A DNA stretch of 16,591 nt from a bacterium. GTDB taxonomy: Bacteria > Ratteibacteria > UBA8468. A model generated the notes under the pieces. It saw nothing but the letters and a program-made list of their open reading frames with translations, was not told where the DNA came from and searched no databases. The position numbers and the translations under genes are program-made. Positions 1-5,374 of the stretch are shown one piece after another (within the stretch, counting starts at the first letter, position 1; each line of letters begins with the position of its first letter). The stretch is from assembly GCA_030637775.1 (NCBI GenBank), contig DAOWFY010000148.1:1-16591 (forward strand), given 5' to 3'.

Positions 1-2
1 AG

Positions 3-425
3 ATCGGAGACGTTTATGGGATAGGGCTGCGCAGCACCAAAATCCTTTCCTTTGACAATACCCTTCTTGTTATACCCAATGCCGAAATTGCCAAGAGTAA
101 GATAATCAATTATAGTTATCCCGATCCAAAGTTAAAGATCAGACAAAAGGTTTCTGTCGCCTATGGGACCGATTTAGAGAAGGTAAAAAGAATTTTAAAG
201 GGAGTTTGTTCTTGCCATCCAGAAGTTAAAAAGGAGCCAAGGCCAATAGTGTATTTTACTGAATTTGGCGAGTCTTCGCTTGACCTTCTCTTGATTTGTT
301 GGATTGACAGTTTTCAGGATAAGTTCAGAATTAACGATGAAATTAATATGGAAATTAAAAAGCAATTTGAAAAGGAAAAGGTTGAAGTTCCCTTCCCGCA
401 ACAGGATATCCATATTAAGGAGTGA
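3..425 (+). CDS. MscS-family mechanosensitive channel, C-terminal part (5' end outside window)
   Basis: The open frame enters from the left edge and ends at TGA 423-425, giving 140 residues with no start in the window. It begins IGDVYGIGLRSTKI, runs through FDNTLLVIPNAEIAKSKIINYS, and ends in a soluble alpha/beta region (KIRQKVSVAYGTDLEKVKRIL). This is the layout of the MscS beta domain followed by the C-terminal cytoplasmic domain. MscS proteins are inner-membrane channels that open under membrane tension and release solutes during hypo-osmotic shock. The pore helices lie upstream of the window, so substrate or gating class cannot be judged. The next gene has its own promoter, so the two are probably separate transcripts. 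The family call is firm; the exact paralogue is not. Confidence 0.88.
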   Translation: MGDVYGIGLRSTKILSFDNTLLVIPNAEIAKSKIINYSYPDPKLKIRQKVSVAYGTDLEKVKRILKGVCSCHPEVKKEPRPIVYFTEFGESSLDLLLICWIDSFQDKFRINDEINMEIKKQFEKEKVEVPFPQQDIHIKE

Positions 426-446
426 AAATTTGGGAGTGTGTCAAAT

Positions 447-473
447 GTAGGCTTGGACTCTCCAGATTCCTAC
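447..473 (+). terminator. Weak hairpin after the MscS-type gene
   Basis: GTAGG (447-451) can pair with CCTAC (469-473), with an inner TGGA/TCCA stem (454-457/461-464) and a CTC loop. It lies 21 nt after the stop codon, where a terminator would be expected. No U-run follows, so intrinsic termination is uncertain. Confidence 0.25.
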
Positions 474-502
474 TAAAGATAGTATGATTAGAAAGTTAGA
501 AT

Positions 503-531
503 TTGACAATTTGAAAAAAATAGTTTAAAGT
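503..531 (+). promoter_or_regulatory. Sigma-70-like promoter for the small membrane protein
   Basis: A perfect TTGACA -35 box (503-508) is followed after 17 nt by TAAAGT (526-531), four of six matches to TATAAT. The predicted transcription start, near 538, places the repeat at 541-588 in the 5' leader. The next gene starts at 612. Confidence 0.55.
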
Positions 532-540
532 GTAGAAATA

Positions 541-589
541 CCCTCACTTAAATCCTTCCCCCACGAGTGGGGAGGGAAAAGGGGAGGGG
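541..589 (+). repeat. C-rich/G-rich palindromic repeat in the leader
   Basis: A C-rich half (CCCTCACTTAAATCC, then TTCCCCCAC) is followed by a G-rich half (GTGGGGAGGG, then AAAAGGGGAGGGG). CCCCAC can pair with GTGGGG around a short GA loop. The CCCTC/TTAAATCC and GGGGAGGGG pattern resembles, on the opposite strand, the GGATTAAGGAGAGGGGG arm inside ribD at 6044-6060. This suggests a dispersed element family in this genome. It lies just upstream of the Shine-Dalgarno site of the small membrane gene and would fold in its leader. Confidence 0.5.
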
Positions 590-611
590 CAAAAAGAAAG
601 GAGGAAAGAAT

Positions 612-848
612 ATGTGGGCTTTAATCGGTGGAATGGTTGCAGTGGTTCTGGGCATCTGGGGGCTCATTGGCTGGTGGGGTTACTTCATTAAGGCTCTAAT
701 GGCTCTTGTTCCCATCCTTGCTCTCATTGGAGGAGCAGTAGCAATTGCTTCCGGGCTGAGCGACATCAAAGATAAGATTGCCGAGAAGAAAGAAAAAGCC
801 AAGGAACCAGAAAAGAAAGAAGAAGAGAAAAAAGAGGAAAGTACATAA
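612..848 (+). CDS. Small membrane protein with charged C-terminal tail
   Basis: The protein has 78 residues. I chose ATG 612 because AAGGAGGA (598-605) lies 6 nt upstream; an in-frame GTG at 567 would fall inside the palindromic repeat and add a poly-basic leader. Residues 1-26 (MWALIGGMVAVVLGIWGLIGWW and following) and 28-48 are two hydrophobic stretches separated by a short turn. The last 30 residues are almost only K and E (KIAEKKEKAKEPEKKEEEKKEE) and probably form an exposed charged helix. It looks like a two-pass or hairpin inner-membrane protein with a cytoplasmic tail. Similar small glycine-rich membrane proteins occur in candidate phyla, but I do not recognise a named family and assign no function. 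It has its own promoter and no operon partner. Confidence 0.75.
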   Translation: MWALIGGMVAVVLGIWGLIGWWGYFIKALMALVPILALIGGAVAIASGLSDIKDKIAEKKEKAKEPEKKEEEKKEEST

Positions 849-854
849 AACTGA

Positions 855-899
855 TAAAGTCGTTCTGAGGCGTAGCCAAAGAATCCCAGAGACTCTTCG
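855..899. repeat. Short dispersed repeat between convergent genes
   Basis: The stretch holds GTTCTGAGGCGTAGCC followed by AGAATC (880-885), a CCAGA loop and GACTCT (891-896). On the minus strand AGAGUC and GAUUCU pair fully if one G-U is allowed. Repeats with the form TTCTGAG..GCGTAGC..GAAGAATC are, from memory, common between genes in environmental bacterial genomes. It separates the convergent ends of the small membrane gene and leuS and might help terminate either, though no real U-tract follows. Confidence 0.4.
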
Positions 900-3491
900 T
901 TAGCACTCAGGGGGACACTTGGTAACCAGATTAATTAACCGGTTGGCAAGAAAAATAGTTTTTTTGATTTCTTTTCCTGAGAGGAACTTTTGGATTTTTT
1001 CTTCAGCAAAAGCTTTCTCCTTTACCTCCTCTTCGGTAAGATCAAGAGATAACTTCAATCTTGCTCTCAGTTTCCCATCTATTTGGACTACCACCGTAAC
1101 CTTTTCTTCTCTGGTGAGTTTCTCATCATATTCGGGGTAAGGATGGGAAAATATTGACGGTGAATTGCCAATCCCTGCCCATAACTCTTCTGCGATATGG
1201 GGAGCAAAAGGAGCCAACAATATTAACATTCTCTCGATTACATCTCTACCAATCTCTTTTTTATTTCTTAAGGCAAAATTAACAAACTCCATCAAGGCCG
1301 CAATCGGAGTATTAAATTTTACTTTTTCTAAATCCTCGTTGATTTTTTTATTAAGTTTATGAATAGCTCTGATAGTTTCTGAGCTACTCTTCTTATTTTT
1401 GCTACAGCCTAAAACCAATTCCCAAACTCGCTGGAGAAACCTGAACACCCCTTTCACTCCTTGACTGTTCCAGGCAATAGTTTGATCGAAAGGTCCGATA
1501 AACATTTCATAAATTCGCAGGGTATCCGCTCCATAACTCTCTATAATATCGCCAGGATTAATCACATTTTCAAAAGATTTCGACATTTTTCGACCATCTT
1601 CAGCTAAAACCATACCGTGAGAAGTTCTTCTTTGATAAGGTTCCATTGTTGGGGCAATTCCAATATCATAAAGGAATTTATAGCAAAAACGAGAATACAA
1701 AAGATGTAAAGTAGTATGTTCCATGCCCCCATTATACCAATCAACCGGCATCCAGTATTCTAATTTCTTTTTATCGGCTAAAGATTTCTCGTTTTCGGGA
1801 TCGGTATAACGCATAAAATACCAATTGGAACCTGCCCAATTGGGCATTGTATCTGTCTCTCTTTTAGCCGGTCCTCCACATTTCGGACACTTCACATTAA
1901 CCCATCCTTTAATACTTGCCAGAGGAGATTCACCAGTTCCAGTTGGTTGATATTTTTCAACATAAGGAAGTTTAACCGGCAAATCTTTTTCAGGTACGGC
2001 AATAACCATATGCTCTTTACCGTCAATAATCGTATAGTCGTAGTTTAATCCTAACTTTGTCCCTGATTTAATCAGGGATTGATTCTCCCAGCATTTCCTA
2101 CAGTAAATGATGGGTATTGGTTCTCCCCAATAATGCTGGCGAGAGAATACCCAATCCCGAAGTTTGTATTGAACTTTTTCCTTGCCTGTACCCTTTTTCT
2201 CCAACCAATCAGTAATTTTTTTTATTGCCTCTTCGGAAGATAATCCATTAAACTGCCCGGAGTTAATTAGAACACCGTAATTAACGAAAGCTTCTTTTGA
2301 AACATCTCCACCGGAGACAACCTCCCGAATTTTTAAACCATATTTCTTAGCAAAATCATAATCTCGATAATCGTGAGCGGGAACAACCATTACCGCTCCC
2401 CCACCATAGGTGCCTACTACATAGTCCCCTACCCAAATAGGAATTTTTTCAGAATTGATTGGATTTATTGCCATCACGCCTTTTAACTTGACTCCTGTTT
2501 TTTCCTTGGTTAATTGCGTTCTCTCAAACTCACTCTTTTCTTTTGATCGTTTAATATAATCTTTAACCTCTTCGTAATTTTCGATTTTTGCTTGTTGCTG
2601 TGAGCAATTTCCGGGAAGATACCCCTCCCGCATATTCCTACTGAAGACAGTTTGATTAGTGAGTGGCGGAATTTGGTTTTTGAGAAGTTCAGCAACAGTA
2701 GCATGCTCGGGAGCTAATACAACGGCTGTCACGCCAAAAATAGTATCGGCTCTGGTGGTGAAAACTCTAATTAAACTTTTAGAGTTCTCTATCTTAAAAT
2801 TAATTTCTGTACCCTCGCTTTTGCCGATCCAGTTAATTTGCTGAACTTTTATTTTTTCTAAATAATCGACCTTGTCTAAGTCTTCAATTAACCGGTCAGC
2901 ATATTTCGTGATTTTTAACATCCATTGCTTACGTTCCTTTCTCTTTACTTCTGCCCTACATCTTTCGCATTTGCCTTCAACTACCTCTTCATTAGCTAAA
3001 CCAATCTTACAGGAAGGACACCAATTAATGGGAATTTTTGCTTGATAGGCCAAGCCCTTCTTAAAAAGTTGCAAAAAAATCCATTGGGTCCATTTATAAT
3101 ATTTTGGGTCGGCAGTATTAATCTCCCGATTCCAATCAAAAGAAATACCTAAACGCTTAAGACCCCTTTTGAAGTTAGTAATATTTTTCCTCGTTGCAAC
3201 TTCAGGATGCACACCTGTTCTGATAGCATAATTCTCGGTTGGTAGACCAAAAGCATCCCAGCCGATAGGATATAAAACATTGAAACCCTCCATTCTTTTT
3301 TTACGAGCGATAGCATCCAAAGCAGAGTAACTCCGACAATGACCAACATGTAATCCCTCTCCGGAAGGATAAGGAAATTCGATTAAAATATACATCTTTG
3401 GTTTTTCCTTACCCGACTCGGCAGAAAAAAGATTTTTTTCCTCCCAATATTTCTGCCATTTCTTCTCTATCTTCGCAAAATCATATTCCAT
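900..3491 (-). CDS. leuS: Leucine--tRNA ligase
   Basis: This class I aminoacyl-tRNA synthetase charges tRNA-Leu with leucine. Its 863 residues match the usual bacterial length. The signature HVGH is at 48-51 and KMSKS at 635-639. Zinc-type cysteine pairs CPSC (158-161) and CERC (175-178) precede the CP1 editing domain. That domain has FTTR (244-247) in the Thr-rich strand and the editing-site aspartate D374 in VVPAHD, so proofreading should work. The C-terminal anticodon-binding and tRNA-contacting regions are present. The start lies 1 nt after the nfo stop, so it is the last gene of the minus-strand operon. One oddity is a perfect 19-bp inverted repeat (2060-2078) coding for residues 472-478, next to the second cysteine pair; another is an extra C-terminal CPPEC tail that runs into the downstream repeat. 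Confidence 0.97.
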   Translation of the reverse strand: MEYDFAKIEKKWQKYWEEKNLFSAESGKEKPKMYILIEFPYPSGEGLHVGHCRSYSALDAIARKKRMEGFNVLYPIGWDAFGLPTENYAIRTGVHPEVATRKNITNFKRGLKRLGISFDWNREINTADPKYYKWTQWIFLQLFKKGLAYQAKIPINWCPSCKIGLANEEVVEGKCERCRAEVKRKERKQWMLKITKYADRLIEDLDKVDYLEKIKVQQINWIGKSEGTEINFKIENSKSLIRVFTTRADTIFGVTAVVLAPEHATVAELLKNQIPPLTNQTVFSRNMREGYLPGNCSQQQAKIENYEEVKDYIKRSKEKSEFERTQLTKEKTGVKLKGVMAINPINSEKIPIWVGDYVVGTYGGGAVMVVPAHDYRDYDFAKKYGLKIREVVSGGDVSKEAFVNYGVLINSGQFNGLSSEEAIKKITDWLEKKGTGKEKVQYKLRDWVFSRQHYWGEPIPIIYCRKCWENQSLIKSGTKLGLNYDYTIIDGKEHMVIAVPEKDLPVKLPYVEKYQPTGTGESPLASIKGWVNVKCPKCGGPAKRETDTMPNWAGSNWYFMRYTDPENEKSLADKKKLEYWMPVDWYNGGMEHTTLHLLYSRFCYKFLYDIGIAPTMEPYQRRTSHGMVLAEDGRKMSKSFENVINPGDIIESYGADTLRIYEMFIGPFDQTIAWNSQGVKGVFRFLQRVWELVLGCSKNKKSSSETIRAIHKLNKKINEDLEKVKFNTPIAALMEFVNFALRNKKEIGRDVIERMLILLAPFAPHIAEELWAGIGNSPSIFSHPYPEYDEKLTREEKVTVVVQIDGKLRARLKLSLDLTEEEVKEKAFAEEKIQKFLSGKEIKKTIFLANRLINLVTKCPPEC
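2060..2078. repeat. 19-bp inverted repeat inside leuS
   Basis: TCCCTGATT (2060-2068) and AATCAGGGA (2070-2078) are perfect inverted arms around one base. On the leuS strand they encode SLIKSG in a variable segment between CRKCWENQ and NYDYTIIDGKEH. The arms resemble short palindromes found between genes, so this may be an in-frame insertion like those in ribD, but an intrinsic coincidence is possible. Confidence 0.45.
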
Positions 3492-3492
3492 T

Positions 3493-4335
3493 TTACTTCT
3501 TCTCTAAAGCTCTGATTGCTTTTAGATTTTCAATATCCTCATTCGGTCTTTTCTTTGGTGTCTCTAAAATAAAGGGGAGTTTGCGGAGAGCGGGGTGGTT
3601 GACAATAAGAGCAAAACCTTCTTTGCCAATTTCCCCCTTTCCAATATCTTCATGCCGGTCAACGTGGGAACCCAATGGCGCTTTGCAATCATTAGCGTGA
3701 ATAAGAAAGAGCCGGTTAATCCCAACAAGTTCATCAATCTTTTTTAAGGTTTTATCCAATCCTCTCTTCGTGGCAATATCGTATCCCGCACCATAGGCAT
3801 GGGCGGTGTCAAGACAAAGTCCAAAATATTTATTCTCTTTTGCTCCTTTAATGATTGTGGCAATCTGCTCAAAATTATAACCCAAAACTGTCCCTCCTCC
3901 CGCCGTATTCTCTAAAAGAATTTTTAAGTGTGGTTTTGTCCGGCTGATAATTTGATTTAATGCTCTTGTGATGCGGGAGATACCATAATTTTCTCCCTTT
4001 CCTTTGTGGTTTCCAATGTGGGTGACGAAGTATTCAGCAGAGAGCATCTCCGCTCTTTTGATATCCTCAATATAGGCTGAAATTGACCTTCGATAGAGAG
4101 TTTCCAGGGGAGAGGCGAGATTGATCAAATAGGGAATATGGACAATAACCGGACCGATTTTTGCGGCTTTCCTCCTTTTGCAAAATTCTTCCGCTTCCGA
4201 TTTCTCCAATTTTTTTGTCCTCCAGCTCCGAGGACTACGGGAGAAAATCTGGAAGGTATCACACCCGAGCTCCTTTGCCCGATCCACCGCCTGATGAATT
4301 TTGCCAGCAATAGAAACGTGGACTCCCACTTTCAT
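3493..4335 (-). CDS. nfo: Endonuclease IV (AP endonuclease)
   Basis: This enzyme cleaves 5' to abasic sites in DNA and removes blocked 3' ends during base excision repair. The 280-residue TIM-barrel protein begins MKVGVHVSIAG and carries the full trinuclear zinc set: H66, H106, E142, D176, H179, H213, D226, H228 and E258. Each lies exactly three positions before the E. coli ligands as I recall them (H69 to E261). The family motifs LLENTAGGG, CLDTAHAYGAGYD and HANDCKAPLGSHVDRHEDIG are intact. Its ATG overlaps the pseudopilin stop as ATGA (4332-4335), and its own stop is 1 nt before leuS, so translation is probably coupled across all three. The combination of DNA repair, pilin and tRNA charging looks like convenience grouping rather than a pathway. 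Confidence 0.97.
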   Translation of the reverse strand: MKVGVHVSIAGKIHQAVDRAKELGCDTFQIFSRSPRSWRTKKLEKSEAEEFCKRRKAAKIGPVIVHIPYLINLASPLETLYRRSISAYIEDIKRAEMLSAEYFVTHIGNHKGKGENYGISRITRALNQIISRTKPHLKILLENTAGGGTVLGYNFEQIATIIKGAKENKYFGLCLDTAHAYGAGYDIATKRGLDKTLKKIDELVGINRLFLIHANDCKAPLGSHVDRHEDIGKGEIGKEGFALIVNHPALRKLPFILETPKKRPNEDIENLKAIRALEKK

Positions 4336-4859
4336 TTCACTTCTCTTCTCAGGTCCGGGGGTCTTGGTTTCGTCTCGATGTGACCATCGAGATAAAGGAT
4401 GTTATAGCCTTTTGAATGGGGTGGAGGAATTTTTTCACTGACCGCGGTCATCTCCATCATTAACCACTTCTTATCCCTATTGGGAATGTGGTCTGGGTTC
4501 TGATTGTTGAATTGATCATTCCAGATATAGGTAATCCCTTTTTTCCTTAATTGACCCGGAAGGGAAGGGCAAATAAAGACCTTTCTTGTCCTAAGATAGG
4601 GATAAAGGATATTGGCAATGCTCTTGGGATCGGAAGAATCTTCTGGATAGAAACAGGCGGAGGGAAGTCGGTCATTGTTCTCGATCATAAAGATGGTTAA
4701 AGCCTGGCGGATTTGGTTAAGATTATTACGACAGAAAACCTGCTTTGCCCTTCTTACGGCCTTATAGGCTCCTAAAGGTAAAGAGGTAACAATCGTAGTT
4801 ACCGTCATCAGTTCTACCAGGGTAAAGCCGGCTTTGGTCTTGAAGAATTTTATTTTCAT
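4332..4859 (-). CDS. Type IV pilin-like / pseudopilin with H-X9-DG tail
   Basis: The 175-residue protein has a class III signal peptide: a basic leader (MKIKFFKTKAG) ending in G11, then FTLVELMTVTTIVTSL with glutamate at mature position +5 (E16). That is the cleavage and methylation site of prepilin peptidase. After the hydrophobic helix comes a globular domain (NNLNQIRQALTIFMIENNDRLP) and a C-terminal H148-X9-D158-G159 motif, known from prepilin-type processing-associated proteins abundant in Planctomycetes and related or candidate phyla. It is probably a surface or secretion-system minor pilin. No pilus assembly genes (ATPase, peptidase, secretin) are nearby, so it is an orphan here. Both ends overlap neighbours by 4 nt (ATGA), with the upstream small membrane gene and with nfo. 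Confidence 0.88.
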   Translation of the reverse strand: MKIKFFKTKAGFTLVELMTVTTIVTSLPLGAYKAVRRAKQVFCRNNLNQIRQALTIFMIENNDRLPSACFYPEDSSDPKSIANILYPYLRTRKVFICPSLPGQLRKKGITYIWNDQFNNQNPDHIPNRDKKWLMMEMTAVSEKIPPPHSKGYNILYLDGHIETKPRPPDLRREVK

Positions 4860-5110
4860 CTGTTGTTTTCCAGACTCTTTTTTAGACTCTCTTTAGGTTT
4901 TTGTAATTCTTTCTTCCTTCCGCTGAAAAGATTTTTCATTTTCCCCTGCCACCATTCAAGAATCTTGTTCCACTCCAGGACAATCGTTGTCGTTCCCATT
5001 CTCTTGTCTTTCTCAGGTTCTGTCGTCCTTACCTTCAAACCACCAATATTACACATAAAGGAGAAAAAGATAATGATTATTAACAATAGGAAAATAATAA
5101 TTTTTTTCAT
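4856..5110 (-). CDS. Small single-pass membrane protein, first gene of the nfo-leuS operon
   Basis: This 84-residue protein opens with MKKIIIFLLLIIIIFFSFMCNIGG, a membrane anchor or uncleaved signal sequence, followed by a soluble basic/acidic part (KVRTTEPEKDKR, then EWNKILEWWQGKMKNLF and a Lys/Glu-rich end). Such a layout would put the tail in the periplasm or cytoplasm; orientation is unclear. A cysteine follows the hydrophobic run but without a clear lipobox. The stop overlaps the pseudopilin ATG by 4 nt, which suggests a role alongside that pilin, though this is inference. No Shine-Dalgarno site precedes the ATG, and the predicted transcription start is only a few bases upstream, so it may be translated from a leaderless or nearly leaderless mRNA. 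I do not recognise the family. Confidence 0.7.
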   Translation of the reverse strand: MKKIIIFLLLIIIIFFSFMCNIGGLKVRTTEPEKDKRMGTTTIVLEWNKILEWWQGKMKNLFSGRKKELQKPKESLKKSLENNR

Positions 5111-5122
5111 TTTTGTTCAGTT

Positions 5123-5151
5123 ATTATAGCACAAAGAGTAACAATTCTCAA
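5123..5151 (-). promoter_or_regulatory. Promoter of the minus-strand operon
   Basis: On the minus strand, TTGAGA (5151-5146) is followed after exactly 17 nt by a perfect TATAAT (5128-5123), preceded by TGC, an extended -10. Transcription should start near 5116, about six bases before the ATG ending at 5110. Confidence 0.75.
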
Positions 5152-5158
5152 AAAAGAT

Positions 5159-5192
5159 TTGACAAAAATTTTATTTCGTGGTTTACTATAAC
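5159..5192 (+). promoter_or_regulatory. Promoter of the riboflavin operon
   Basis: A perfect TTGACA (5159-5164) is followed by TACTAT (5184-5189, spacer 19) with an overlapping TATAAC (5187-5192). The predicted start, about 5196, falls at the first strand of riboswitch helix P1. Its -35 box is 7 bp from the -35 box of the divergent minus-strand promoter. Confidence 0.6.
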
Positions 5193-5193
5193 A

Positions 5194-5318
5194 TCCTTTT
5201 CGGGGCAGGGTGCAATTCCCAATCGGTGGTAAAAGCCCACCAGCCCTTGACACAAGTGTCAAGGGCAGATCTGGTGTGACTCCAGGGCCGACAGTAAAGT
5301 CTGGACGAAAGAAAAGGA
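5194..5318 (+). promoter_or_regulatory. FMN riboswitch (RFN element)
   Basis: The conserved RFN blocks appear in order: GGGGCAGGGTGCAATTCCC, CGGTGGTAAAAGCCCACC, GATCTGGTG, GACTCCAGGGCCGACAGT and AAGTCTGGACGAAAG. Helix P1 forms from TCCTTTTC (5194-5201) and GAAAAGGA (5311-5318), a perfect 8-bp match. The variable arm is an unusually long perfect hairpin at 5243-5266. The aptamer senses flavin mononucleotide; it sits right before a terminator and ribD, so high FMN should cause premature termination. Confidence 0.97.
5243..5266 (+). repeat. 24-nt palindrome forming the riboswitch variable arm
   Basis: GCCCTTGACAC (5243-5253) and GTGTCAAGGGC (5256-5266) are perfect 11-nt inverted arms separated by AA. 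It occupies the optional stem of the RFN element, which tolerates sequence change. Its look resembles the palindromes inside ribD and leuS, so it may be a mobile-type repeat accepted by the riboswitch. Confidence 0.5.
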
Positions 5319-5326
5319 GAAGTTAT

Positions 5327-5356
5327 AATCCCGGGAAGGACCCGGGATTTTTCTTT
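5327..5356 (+). terminator. Riboswitch-controlled intrinsic terminator
   Basis: AATCCCGGG (5327-5335) pairs perfectly with CCCGGGATT (5341-5349) around an AAGGA loop and runs into TTTTTCTTT. This is a textbook terminator, 8 nt after helix P1 of the FMN riboswitch and 18 nt before the ribD start codon. It fits transcription attenuation by FMN. Confidence 0.93.
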
Positions 5357-5374
5357 ATAGAGAGTCCCCATCCA

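Noticed and set aside
567-611. GTG start at 567 for the small membrane protein
   Set aside because: It falls inside the palindromic repeat and gives a Lys/Gly/Arg-rich leader; ATG 612 has an ideal AAGGAGGA site 6 nt upstream.
5210-5374. Longer ribD reading frame starting at 5210
   Set aside because: This part is the FMN riboswitch and terminator; the family N-terminus starts at GTG 5375.
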